Below, one piece after another: positions 51,054 through 62,060 of a stretch of DNA of 64,000 nucleotides. The notes below the pieces were generated by a model that saw only the letters and a program-made list of their open reading frames with translations, had not been told where the DNA came from and searched no databases. The position numbers and the translations under genes were made by a program. How positions within the stretch are numbered: the first letter of the stretch is position 1; each line of letters opens with the position of its first letter. The DNA comes from Daedaleopsis sinensis (lineage: Eukaryota > Basidiomycota > Agaricomycetes > Polyporales > Polyporaceae), in the NCBI GenBank assembly GCA_033807695.1, contig CM066309.1, positions 1,054,001-1,118,000 of the forward strand, in the 5' to 3' direction.

Positions 51054-51802
51054 TTACTTCACAATTGGATTGACACCGCGCGCTGAGAGGTACTGTTTGG
51101 CCACCGTTGTGCTCTGCGGTGAATCAAGGGTCAGTGGGAGCGAAGACTGGACAGTCAATGTCGAGAAATCTGACCAAGCCTTTGATGAGTTCATATATAC
51201 TCTTGTCATGGTACCTGAGCCCTGTCGCGGGATCCGTGTACGGGCCCTGTGTCGATGCGAATGAGTAGAGTAGTCATGTTTGGGACGGAGAAGGCATGTT
51301 ACCTCAAGTCCGGTAATATCGCAATAGCGACGCTGAGGCAGCACAGATGGGGGAGCTTCGATGGACGCATCTACAACAGGGAGTTGTAGAGTGGAGGATG
51401 ACACTTGAGAAAGCTCGCGTACTCACATGTGGGCAGATCCTCGTCCGGAATATTGTCTTGTGCAGGTGTTTGACCGTCCACATCCATCGCCTCCTCCTTC
51501 TCAAGCCTCCTGCGCTCGCGCTCATTCTTCTCGCGCTCGCGTTCCTGAGTGAGTACGGCCTTCAAGTTCTTAGTGCGGCGGTTGATGTTCTTGGTGTAGT
51601 GAGGGTTCTTGAAGGGACGTGCATATTGTAGGTAAGAGAGTTGTTCCGCAAGTGTCTGTGTGCGATGTTAGCGTAAAAATCGTGAAAATGAGGAGCAGTG
51701 AGTCATACAGGGATAGACGGTCGTGGCCTTCCTCTTCCCGGAGCCTTTTGGAGGCCTATGAGAGTGAGCATACCTATAGTTCAGGTCCGAGACAGCTTAC
51801 AT
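51054..51802 (-). pseudogene. IES6: Second IES6 copy, frameshifted
   Basis: All exons of the intact gene at 16744-17543 have counterparts here, with high identity, including the YL1_C part (APPSVLP, YCDITGLE type, TDPATGLRYHD). The exon at about 51716-51750 has lost 26 bases (the part coding S-D-D-S-P-T-P-P) next to its donor site. This shifts the frame into the following exon and gives early stops. Splice sites and the rest of the reading frame are preserved, so the loss is recent or an alternative start downstream could still give a shorter protein. Confidence 0.75.
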
Positions 51803-53690
51803 GCTGAACCTGCGATAGAAAGCGAAGGAGGGCGAACGCAAACAAGCTCAAGCCTCAGTGGGTCCGAGGAGTCGTGAGCGTAGCGGCTACCTCCCGGCCC
51901 GAAAAGCCCGTGAGACGCTCATTGCTGAATTTTCGGTAGACGCCTTGCTGTCGGCTTTGCGCACCTTCAGCTACCTTCAGCTACCTGGACTCATTCAGCT
52001 CTCTCCATCAACCACGACACTGATTCTGCTATGTCGCCTGCTACGTCCGCTAAGACAAAGGGAAGCAAGAAGCGGCCTGCGCCTTCTCAAGCAGGACCCA
52101 AAGTGAAGAAAGCGCACCTCGACAAGTCTGTCGAGCCCAAGGGGAAGAAGCGGAGTCAGCCTGTTACCATTACCGCCCCTGAAGACAGTGGAGACACCTC
52201 GGAGGGATCTTCTTCAGACGATATCGAGGGGAGCGACTTAGAGGATGAGGTCGGCGACGCGGTGGAAGCGACAGAAGGGGCTAAAAAGGATCCCAATGGT
52301 TCGCATCTCATCATTGCATCTCTAGCATTCCCCCGCTGACATGCAGCAGCTGCACGCGAGTCGCACAAGGCACAACGTGCTCTTCTCGAGCAACGAAAAG
52401 CAGCCAAGCCCCACTCTGCCCTCCTCACCGACGCCAAGAGTGCGTGGACCCTCGCACGCCAGAAGAACATCTCAAAATCGGAACGCGCGAAGCACATACA
52501 TGCCCTCATGGATATCATACGCGGCAAAGTCAAAGACATTGTGTGCAAACACGACGCGAGCCGGATCGTCCAGACCGTGGTCAAGTGGGGTGGGCCGAAG
52601 GAGCGCAACGAGATCGCGGAGGAGCTCAAGGGCAAGTACCGGGAGCTTGCTCAGAGCAAGTACTCGAAGGTACGTACTCCTACCTCCGCTCGCGGTTGCT
52701 TCCGACTATCTCACCCATCTCTGTCCTCGTTCTCTCGTGCGATACACGCAGTTCCTCGTCACGAAGCTCATCCGCTTCTGTCCCTCGTACCGGCCTATCA
52801 TCCTTCGCGAATTCCAGGGCCACGTCCTCAAGCTTCTCCTGCATCGCGAGGCGTCCGGCGTGCTAGCTGATGCTTTCGAGCTCTACACGAATGCATACGA
52901 ACGCTCGATTCTGCTGCGAGATTTCTACGGCAAGGAGGCGAGCCTGTTCACTGTAACCGCTGGGAGCGAAGAGGAGAAGGAGCGCTCCAAGCGAGGACTG
53001 CGGGGGCTCATGGAAGGACTGGAAGGCGATAGGCGGAAACGGGTTTTGGCTTCGCTGCACGAGAATCTTGTCACAATGTGAGTCTTGTCGTCTTGCCCTG
53101 GCCCACTTCGACTTGGGATTTCCACCTTACAAGGAACCAGTTACAACAATCCCGACAAGGGTGCTGTTGCACACGCCATAGTCCATCGTGCTCTGTGGGA
53201 GTATCTGGCTGCTGTCGCAGAGTTGGAGGACCAGGCCGAGGCCGAGAAGGTTCGACGAGGATTGTTCGAGACGTAAGTGGTGCCTCCGTGATGGTTTAGA
53301 TCTGCCTCTTACTGTCCACAGCTGTGAAGACGTACTGGCCGAGATGGTTCACACGAAAGATGGCAGTCGTGTTGTGCGTGAGTTCATTGCGTGGGGTACC
53401 GCAAAGGTGAGAGAGTTCTCGATCTGCCCAATGGCCTCGTACTCATTCTTGTGTCATGGCGGCTCCGGACGCGGCGGCAGCGGTGGCCGGGCGGTGATGT
53501 CCGTGATGGCGACGGATTGCCAACCAGAGAAATAATGCATGAGATAGGGTGTTTCCAAGGGCATATAGGTGTCGAGGGGTGGGGCAGGATATGGTGGGGG
53601 CGGGCACTGGGGAGACGGGCGCAGACAGTCGCTGTACGTAGCAGGAAATATATTTTGTTGGCTACGTGTACATCGAGTGCGGCGCGGGAC
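51801..53690 (+). repeat. Tandem duplication block C, copy 1 (PUF6 5' half)
   Basis: Direct repeat of 62020 to the window end. Over the PUF6 reading frame the offset is exactly 10222 bases, with no indel and only scattered substitutions. Confidence 0.95.
52031..53535 (+). CDS. PUF6: Truncated Pumilio-family protein PUF6/PUM3, copy 1
   Basis: PUF6 is a nucleolar Puf-repeat RNA-binding protein of 60S ribosome assembly. Exons 52031-52298, 52347-52669, 52752-53077, 53141-53272 and 53322-53535 sum to 1263 bases (420 codons before stop). It starts MSPATSAKTKGSKKRP, then an acidic region, then Puf repeats: MDIIRGKVKDIVCKHDASRIVQT, KYRELAQSKYSKFLVTKLI, FQGHVLKLLLHREASGVL, NPDKGAVAHAIVHRAL and MVHTKDGSRVVREFIAWGTAK. 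Family members go on for about 270-300 more residues (last repeats and CPL domain), absent here. After GTAK a normal donor GTGAGA is present but no matching next exon follows; reading through gives 42 unrelated residues to TAA at 53533. Probably not a full working gene. Confidence 0.8.
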
Positions 53691-54648
53691 CAGGAGGAGG
53701 AGAGGGAGGAGGCGGAGACTCGCAGGGGAGGGAGAGAGAGCAGGCGGCTCGGACGGGAGATGGAAGGGAGGGAAAGAAGACGGCGCAGAGCACTCGAACG
53801 AGTCAGAGCGAGTGGCAGAGACCGCGTTTAACGTTCAGATACACGGAGACACTCGTTTCTACCTGCAGATCGCACACGGCCTGCGTGAATAACCTCCCGG
53901 CGGTGAATAGACTCGCCGGCGCCTACATGCCCATTTCCGGACTCGTAGCGTCTCGCAGCGCTCCCGCACCTTCCTTCCTCCTTCCGCCCACCACCACCAC
54001 CTCCGTTCCCACTGCCTCCCGCCTCCGCTGCGTCCAGCTCGTCCCCCTCGTCTCTGCGGTCTCCAGCTTGCTCGCTGCTGCTCTGTCTTCCCCTTCGAAA
54101 CTCTGCCTGGGCGGTCTGCACTCGACGAGTCGGGCCACGTCGCCGGCGTCGGAACGGACTGCACTGGAATGGAACGACAACGTACCGCGCTCGACGCCCG
54201 ACGACGGTCACTGGCTCCTCCTTGTTGCCGTCCTCGTCTGTCGTCCCCGTCTCGACTCTTGCGTCGGCCCCGTCCAAGTCCCGACTCCCGACTCCCGACT
54301 CCCGACTCCCGCCGGCCGCCCTCCTCGCACCTCGCGACCTTCCCGCACCCACAGACTGCTCCGGAACGACAAAGGAACGCACCTGTGACCCACAGCTGGT
54401 CTCGCCCACCGCCCACGCCAGTTGCTACGTCTTCGATGCGATCCGCCCCGAGCGTTTGACGCGTGACGTCACCGACGCGTCCCCCGGGCTTCCTGTTCAC
54501 GACGAGACGTCGAGATCATAGATGCACACGTAGGTCACGCCCGCATCAACGCTGTCTGCCTCCGGGATGTTTACTACGCGGGGCAAACGCGAGCGGGCGA
54601 GTGCGGCCGAGCACTTTGCCGGCGGCGGCGGCGAAATGGGTACTCACA
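53536..54648. other. GC-rich low-complexity DNA
   Basis: G/A-rich then C/T-rich sequence with long open but uninformative frames. A 7-base unit cgactcc repeats about five times at 54282-54311. The left part (to about 53740) also occurs at the window end. Confidence 0.5.
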
Positions 54649-54798
54649 GACTTTGCCCTGCATGTCCCAGATGCACGCGGTGCGGTCGTCCGAGCCGGAC
54701 ACGATGAGCTGGCTGTCGCGCGAGGAGTCGAGCGAGTAGATCTCCTGCTGGTGGCCCTCGAACACGTTCCGGATCTGCTTCTTGCGGATGTCCCAGAT
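54649..54798 (-). pseudogene. TUP1: TUP1 WD40 exon fragment
   Basis: One exon of the general co-repressor Tup1 on the minus strand: IWDIRKKQIRNVFEGHQQE, YSLDSSRDSQLIVSGSDD and TACIWDMQGKV. It keeps an acceptor (CCCAG at 54799-54803) and a donor (GTGAGT at 54643-54648). Only the last residues (R-I-R) of the preceding exon can be matched; beyond that the DNA is unrelated, and no following exon was found. So it is a captured or leftover gene piece, not a gene. Confidence 0.75.
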
Positions 54799-54849
54799 CT
54801 GGGCGGGGCGGTTCATGTGAGGTGAGCGAGAGGGCGCAGGGAGGAGGTT

Positions 54850-56300
54850 GGGGGTACTCACGCGGATCCGTAGACGTCGTCGCCGACCGCGGCTCTGCCG
54901 CCGGAGCGCCGAGACGTTCTGTATGCTGCCGTCACCACCACGGGTATCGAGTACGTCCGTAGACATTGTCGTCGACCGTGGCTCTGCCGTGGGAATGCGA
55001 CAGCACTCTGTACGCTATGTCGGCTGACGGACGTCACCACAGCGCAGGTGAGTCGCTTGACAGTGAGTTCTGAAGTGCTGGTTCGTTAGTCTTGTCTCAG
55101 CCACCATCCGCCGCCGAGGTACGTACCTGGCCACAATGTCGCGCCGTCACTCTGCGTCTCCCGATCTTGCACAAGGTACGTCCTACCGCAATGTAGATCC
55201 TGCGCCGGCTCACGAACGTTGCACAGGTGAGTCGTCTCGACAGCGGCCCTGACAAGCCAATTTGTCATCTTCATCTCGCGCTCGAGATGCTGTCAAAGTA
55301 CGTACCTGGTTGCGATCTCGCATCGCCGCTCTGCGAGTCCGTGCGTCTTTGATGCGCGTCGAACGACCTTCTCGACGACCGCGGCTCCGCCGCGGAAGCT
55401 CTGCAGGACCCCTGGGGGTCCATCGAGCTCTGGAGTGGCCTCGGAACGCTTCTAATCGCGCTGACACGTACCACACGAACGTTCACGCCAGGCTGCTTCT
55501 TCAGCACCTCAGCAATGACGTCGTCGGCGTTCTGTCGCACAGAACATGACGTCTGTCATGAACGAGCTACAGATGAAAGGTGAGCCATTGCGATTGCTCG
55601 AAGGACTGCCAACATACCTTGTCCCGATGTGCGTACCCCGGACTATGCGCCCACCGCGACTCCGTGACACGATGACTAGGTCGTGCCATTGCTACCGGGC
55701 GCATGTCAGCGGCGTACGTGAGTGCGACATGAACCACGGTACGTACCAACGTCCTCGTGAGCTCTGTAGGCTCAACGACAGGCGACAGAATGTCTTGCTG
55801 TACCTAGACGCGACGGCGTGCGCTCTGATCCGGCAAGTGACACAACGACGTGTCCCGAGGCATCTTGTGGCATGGACACGGCCTTCACTCGTCGCCGGCG
55901 AGCGACCTCTCGAAGACAACACAAGTCAGTACATGCAACTTCGAAGATGAGCACAAATCACACTCACCAGGGAGCCTGCAGGCTCACACAAGCATCGGGA
56001 TCTGCCATGTCGCTCACGCGGCACGCCCCCGCCGTCAGCGCCACGCCAGGACGGCGATGATCTGCACAACCCGTCAGCGACGAGCTCTCCGGCGAGCGAA
56101 AGAACGAGGTACGTACCTCGTGACTCTCGTGCACGACTCGGCCACTGTGCGTCCTTCGTGAACGCGACGGATCCAAGTCGAGAGACAGGTGACGTGTCCC
56201 GACGCATCCCCGACGCGTTGGGGTGTTTGAGGTTGAGAGCCAGGGACGGGACGCGTCCTCGACGCGTCAAACACGTCGAGAATGCGTGAGGAGAGCACCG
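54850..56300. repeat. Diverged repeat array with ggtacgtacc palindromes
   Basis: Similar units recur at irregular spacing. Each has a palindrome like ggtacgtacc (55116, 55298, 55739, 56108) followed by a related stretch of about 45 bases ending in a c-t-c-t-g-c-g or c-g-a-c-t-c core. Three copies of a second motif, cgacg-ccg-ggctc-gccg, lie near 54880, 54973 and 55373. No gene recognised. Confidence 0.5.
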
Positions 56301-58654
56301 GCCTCGTTGGTCCGCCATCGCGCAGAGCTGGGTGCTGGTCAGTACGGTGTGCAGCGGCTGGGTTGTGAGCACACTCACCAGGGCTGGTGGGCAGACAACG
56401 ACGGCTGTCGCATCACATCCTCATGCTCGTCGAGGTGGGGGGAAAGGTACGTGTTCGAGGAGGGGCATCCGTGAGGGAGCTGGTGGTGGGGGTTCCGGTC
56501 GTAGCGTAGCTGAGAGCGTGTGGTACATAGAGAAGGGGGAATAGCATCCAATAGAGGCAGACTACTCTAGGAATGTGTGATGGTCCGAACAGCCTTCGGT
56601 GTGTGGCCCGAGTGGCCAATTTACGTACCCGGAACACTGTTCGCACGCGCTCATAATGAGGGTCGAGACTCTCCACGCCGCCGTGCGTTCCCACTCGGCA
56701 GAACGGTCCATTATTAAAGTATGTCCACCTGCAAACAAGACGTGCATGCTGGGGACTTGGCTACCTAGCAACACACTGACTTCTGTGTGCACATGAATAT
56801 TCACTGTACAGAATGTATTTCTCCAGCTGAGTAGGTTTGTAGCACGCTCACTCCCGGTCACAAAAATGAGGAAATGCGGTCCCTGTTTCAAGTGGCTAAA
56901 TCTAGCGAGAAGCACCGCGTAAAAGGTTCGGAACATTCTTGCCTGGAGCTCAGCTTGACGTGACTATGGCTATCCCCAGGTTGCTCATATAATTCTGTGA
57001 ATAAATCTTACTGATCAGCAGCAGTACTGCCTGCACACACTGCACGCTGTTGTCTCCCGGCTTGGGAGCAGTGCTCGACGGCCAGGGGGGGACGGACGGC
57101 GGACTGTGTGCATGGACAGGCACATGGGTCTCGACCGTGCCCGGGAATGCCGAGTCTAGAAAGTGCCGCCCATCAGGCGGATAGTACGCCTGTTCTCAGG
57201 CGCAGGGTCCGTGAGACAGACATATCCCATCTCGGGAATTGACGTCAATGTTCGCATGGTGCGGCGAACTTGCATATTTTTGCAAGCGAACGGAGGATTA
57301 TGCAGAATTGATGCACGGTCGACGGGTTATCGGGACACAGTAGTAGTCACTTATTCGTCGTTTGGGACCTGTATATACTGTGTAGAAGTCTATGTGTAAA
57401 TAGAGTGTAACGGTCAGACTAGTATCACTGCTGCAGTGTATGGAATGTGAGCTTGAAGCTCAGTGAATTTAAAGTTATATTATTGGCAGCTTGATCCCGA
57501 GATATTGTCTACCTCCACATCTGTGCCCGGTCAGGTTCAGACAGCCGTCGTAGAGCACTGTAGGGTGCGGCGCGAGCGTGGGCAATGGGGGAGCGGCGGA
57601 GGTCGGGAAGCGGCGGGGATGAGCGTCACAGGCAAGCCGCGAGAACGGCTGTCTAAATCCGGACAGCCATACTCAACGCCGGGCGTTTATCTCCGCCTTC
57701 CTCCGCCGATCTCTAACGAAAACCCACATAGCACGCTCAGTAGAACGAATTGCGAAGAGAAACTAAACTATTCGACCATGCTTGAGAGTGACAAGCTGAG
57801 ACCATGAAGAGCTGGTCTCTCCTTCATGTATGTCCTAAGGTATTGTGTTTAAGTTCGGAAACTCGAAATCCCTGATCAATAGATGTTTTCAACAGATGCA
57901 TAAGCGTGCTACTGACTACAGAGTATCCCATGAGACGCCTCAATGTATGACATATCTTATAAACACCTTTTATATGACTCCAAGTCCCCCGAAACAGCCA
58001 GGAACCTCGGAAACGGTGTTATCCCCGCGGGACCCTCTCCTCGAGCCCCTTCCGACCCAATTTTCGACGGCGGCGCAACCAGAACTGCCTCAGCTTCTGC
58101 CGAGCGCTCGGCGCCACTAAGCGAAGACAGCTTGGAAGCTTCCAGGCTCCTGCCTGCTCGGAACCTGCGGTATTTCTGCACACACGCGCAGGGTCCCCCC
58201 TTCCCGTCTCCTCATCCTCCGTGTCGAGTTCTGGTTGGTCCCCCGCCCGGGACCCCCGGAGCATGCGTGAGAAGTGCGTGCTCTCACTTCCACACGGTCC
58301 AGTCCTGTGACCGTGGGGGCTGCGCACAGACCAGGTACGAGAGGTATAAGTACCTCCGCAACCTCGTCGAGTCTGACCAGTGCCCTTCACTCCTCTCCCC
58401 AACTTCGAGTGCGCCCTCCCCTCCCTTCCCCTCCACTCCATTACTCCACTCCTTATATCACTTGTCCACATACTATACTGTGATTACTACTGCCCCACAT
58501 CCTGCTCTCATCGACACTACGCCGCCACTGCTCCGACTCCGACTCACCCACCCCGGGCCGTCCGCCTTCGCTTTCCCCGCACGTCGATCGTCTCCACGTG
58601 CACAGTCTATCTCAGGCGACGCTTCCCTCGTCCGTCACTCACCGCTCACTTGCA
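56301..58654. other. Gene-poor stretch of about 2.3 kb
   Basis: No coding region recognised on either strand. AT content is higher around 57000-57500 and 57750-57990 than in the flanking repeats. A CT-rich region at 58380-58650 looks like a fungal promoter for the small frame at 58655. Confidence 0.35.
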
Positions 58655-58833
58655 ATGGACGCCGACCGGATCCGAGCTCACATAGGTGAGCACATCTCCT
58701 TCTCGCCGTGGCAGATCCTGTCCCGGTACTAGGCTTTGACTGACCTCACTCTACGCTTCTAGCCTCTCGCGCAATCACCCGACGTATTACGCCGCCGCAG
58801 ATTCTTTTGATTGCGCACCAACTAGTACCTTAG
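58655..58833 (+). CDS. Possible small two-exon gene, unknown
   Basis: Joining 58655-58685 and 58763-58833 gives 33 residues: MDADRIRAHIASRAITRRIT followed by PPQILLIAHQLVP. Splice sites are good (GTGAGC, CTTCTAG) and a CT-rich promoter-like stretch precedes it. It may be the first part of a longer gene whose later exons lie in the repeat-like DNA to 59600. I do not recognise it. Confidence 0.3.
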
Positions 58834-60350
58834 CTCGGACAGGTGCGCAAGTCTCGCGGGTCCGCCTCTACGCGCGGTGTACTGACTTCCGGACCCCCGT
58901 TTGTCTTCAGGCACTCCGAGTCGGCTCCGCACACGACACGCGTCGCGTCGAGCACACTCGCCGGCGCGTCGAGTCGCGCCAGTGCGTCGTTCCTGCGCAT
59001 TGCGTTTGAACGCCGCTCCGTATGCTGATGGTTCCTCTCCCTAGATCTGCGTCACTGTGTGCGGCCCCGGACGCCAGCCCGGCGACTTCGTCCGTCGACT
59101 CGGAATCTCGCAGATCAGGTACGTTCTGCCAGTTTATCACCAGCTCCGGCGCGTTATGCTGACTCTTACTGTCTATTTCGGACGGCCGCCGGCGTACTAG
59201 GACGCTCGGCTGACTCGACGATCGCGCTGCGCACATCTCCCTCAACAGGCATGCGCGACCGGCTCGGGGACTCGGGTACGTACCTCGCACCATATCCGCT
59301 CGAACTCGGCTAACGACTGCTCTCTCATCTATGTAGCTATGTCATTGCGCTGTATGTACGGTCCCGGCACTCGTTCGAGCCGAACGCGTTCCTATCTCTG
59401 TACACAAGGTAAGCAGCCGCTTCATCTCCCGCCGTCCCGACTCCCGCTGACCCACTGGCACCCGTCTCATACAGCGTTGCAGACTCCTTCGACCGTGTCC
59501 GGCTCGCACTTGAAGCTTGAACGCCCGCGAACCCGGCTGCGCCACATAGCACTGCGCGGTGCGTACGTGACATGTCGCCCCCGCCCTCGCCCCCGCCCTG
59601 CTGACTCTAGCACTCCCCGACAGCGCGCCCGCAGACTCGGACCCGCCTCTCCCGCACGCTCGGCCGTCCATCTCGCCGCTCGGCCATCTCGCACGCGTCG
59701 GGGAGCCCTGGGCGCCGCTGCGAGAGCAGGAGACCGGCGGCGGACTCGGGTGTGCGACGCCCTCCACGCGGGAACCGTGACGCATGCGCGTGCTGCGCTG
59801 CGACTTCGAACTTCGGACCGTCGCGACTCGCAGAGGGGAGGGGCACGGCGCGGAGAGCCGATAAATAGATGCCATTCTGCTTGGACTGACGTAGTAGTAC
59901 ACAGTAGTTACATAGCTAGACTTACGGTACCGACCCCGCTCTTCCGCCCGCCCGCTGACCCCCGTCGTTCCCCAACAGCTACGCCTCCCCGACGGCCGGC
60001 CGGCCGTCTCGCCGCGAGCACAGGCCGCATGGCGGTCTGACACGCGTCCGCTGCCGTGCACGCCGCTGCCAGGCGCTGCGACCTCGGGGCTGGCGTGGGG
60101 ACCCAGACGTCCGCGACGCCGCTGCATCCGAGCACGGCGTGCTACCTGCTCGAGTCTGTCGCGGTTCGCAGAGGAGACGTCGCCGCGCTCTCCCTGGGGC
60201 GCTGGGGCTGCACACGCAGCTCCCTCACAGCAGCGTGCCCCGCCGCGTCGCACACCCCCCGCGGACGGCACAGGCGTGCCCTCGACAGACGGGCGGCACA
60301 GGCGGGGCGGGGACCGTCCCGTGCACACGTCCGCAGCGTCCCGTAGCCTA
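58834..60350. other. GC-rich DNA with repeated short exon-like units
   Basis: Several units of about 200 bases carry donor-like gtacgt and acceptor-like tag/cag sites around short open stretches (58850-59030, 59050-59120, 59330-59520). One ggtacgtacc palindrome occurs at 59274. They may be decayed exons of one gene or a repeat. No domain is recognised. Confidence 0.35.
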
Positions 60351-60859
60351 GAGATAGGTACCGCGTGAGCGACATGTCAAATAGATCGGTTTTGCGCGCG
60401 GGCGCGCACCTTTTGGGTTCCCGCGCGACGAGCTTGCGTCCGGGAGTGGCGAGGAGGCCCGCCCGTGCGCGGGGAGTGCGCCTGCGAGGAACGAGGGAGT
60501 CTCCCGGGCTGGGCGGCGCGGCGCGGCGCGTCGTTCGCGAGATCGCCCCCGCGCGAACGTCGTGCGCCGCGTGTTCGGCGGCCTGCGGGGCTTCGCGCAT
60601 GCGTGCACGACGTTTGCGTGGGATGTTCCGAGCCGAGTTCGTGTCGAGGATGGCCGCTCCCGCCCCCCCAGACCGGCCGGGTCGAGAGATCGGCGCGGCC
60701 GGTCTTGGAGGGGCGCATGGGCGGATTTTGAGAAGTCGGCTGCCGGGCCTGCGAATGCGTCGGATATGACGTGCATGGTCTGTGTATACACTGTGTATGA
60801 GTTGTGCGGCGCGGGGTGGCGTCGTTCGGGCTGGGGAGGGTGCTCACCTCAGATGCACA
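60351..60859. other. Very GC-rich stretch without a recognised gene
   Basis: Arg/Ala/Pro-rich open frames in several phases are a composition effect. Nothing else seen. Confidence 0.4.
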
Positions 60860-61590
60860 TGAAATCGCTGCCAAGTCGCATTTTGAGATCTTGTCGGATC
60901 GAGATGCGACCGGGCGCGTTGGACGCGAAACGTTCGATACGTCCTGATGATATGCGTTAGCTCCCGGACGGATGTGAGACGAAAAAGATATGTCGGGATT
61001 TCTGACGTACCGGGTTGAAGTTGGGGGTGCAGCCGTCGAACAAGACGGCGAGGAACCTCTGCACACGTCGTCCGGGAGTCGTCCAGGGACGTATTGACTG
61101 GATCATCGGAGTTCCGGGCGAACGGGAGAGAGGTGGTGGGGGTCAAGTCGGCGGGGGTGTAAACCGCAATGAAATCGACGTTTTTGAGCGATTTCGAGAA
61201 GTGCTCGGATCGAGGCGCGAGCGTGCGCGTTCGATGCGGATCGTTCAATGGGTCCTGTCGATGTGCGTTAGCACGCGAACGGATGAGAAGCGAGCGAGCT
61301 GTGTCGGGTTTCGTGACGCACCGTGCGGAGTTCGGGGTGCAGTCGTGGAGTACGACAGCCAGCGGGGCCGGCACATGTTGTCGGAGAGTCGTTCGAGGGC
61401 GTGCTGAATGTAGAAGTCGAGTTCCGGACGATTGGGGGAGGTACGGTGATGGAAGAGTCGGAGGGGTGAGTTTGAGTCGAGTTTCAAAGACGTCGGATCG
61501 AGGCGAGACGGAGCGCGTTCGATGCAGATCGTTGACCGCGATCTAAAGATAGGTGTTAGTACGTGTGCGGACAGGAATTGGGAGAGCGGT
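60860..61590. repeat. Diverged tandem repeat, period about 305 bases
   Basis: Unit 1 (about 60860-61160), unit 2 (about 61165-61470) and a partial unit 3 (about 61480-61590) share the order: gatcg-g--gcg (cggatcgagatgcgacc / cggatcgaggcgcgagc / cggatcgaggcgagacg), gttcgat-c, gatgtgcgttag-like, a gtcggg-tt-tgacg-accg segment, and ggggtgcagtcgt. Both full units also have related minus-strand frames (TKPDTARSLLIRSRANAHRQD against NPDISFSSHIRPGANAYHQD). Confidence 0.7.
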
Positions 61591-61989
61591 CGCGGATATG
61601 GAGGGTGAGCGCGCAGAGGAGGGATGCACTTGGCAGGCTCTGACCGGTACACTGTACGGAGCTTACGCACTGCGTCCGGAGTGCACTGGGAAGCATCGGA
61701 CAGAGGGGCAGGCGCGCGAAGGCGTGCACCGTCCACACATGATCGCGCGACATGATCGCGCGACGGGCCCTGTATGTCGCAGGCACGCACCTTCAAGTGG
61801 GGACGCATGCGGCGTGCGCCGGCAGTGTGCGAGAGGGAGTGCGAGTGGAGAGGGAGCGCGAGTCGAGTGCGAGTGGCGCGAGTCGAGTGCGAGTGCGAGT
61901 GCGAATGGCCAGCGGGCGCCAAACAAGGGCACGGGTGTGGGGCAAGCCTGGGGCAAGCAGGAGGAGGGACTCCCGGGGGAGGGAGAGAG

Positions 61990-62060
61990 GGAGAGTCGTC
62001 ACTGTAGACGGTCGTGGCCATGCTGAACCTGCGATAGAAAGCGAACGAGGGCGAACGCAA
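61990..62060 (-). pseudogene. IES6: Third IES6 fragment (5' end only), intron missing
   Basis: The first-exon sequence (FAFYRRFSM type) is joined directly to ATTVYSDDSP of the second exon. The intron and the codons for PPKGSGKRK are absent, so ATG and GCC are adjacent. The open frame continues leftwards for about 250 codons into unrelated Pro/Ser/His-rich DNA (to 61245). Upstream it is linked to the second PUF6 copy exactly as the second IES6 copy is linked to the first. Confidence 0.7.

Larger units (their letters stand above)
49877..51940 (+). repeat. Segmental duplication block B, copy 2
   Basis: Direct repeat of 15653-17697. The left edge lies inside the last exon of the HNH gene, the right edge in the upstream region shared by IES6 and PUF6. 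Confidence 0.9.

Noticed and set aside
54282..54311. cgactcc repeats as a CRISPR-like or regulatory array
   Set aside because: Simple 7-base tandem repeat without spacers.
60377..61066. 229-codon minus-strand frame as a gene
   Set aside because: It spans the GC-rich stretch and one unit of the 305-base repeat, with no domain and other equally long frames in the same place.
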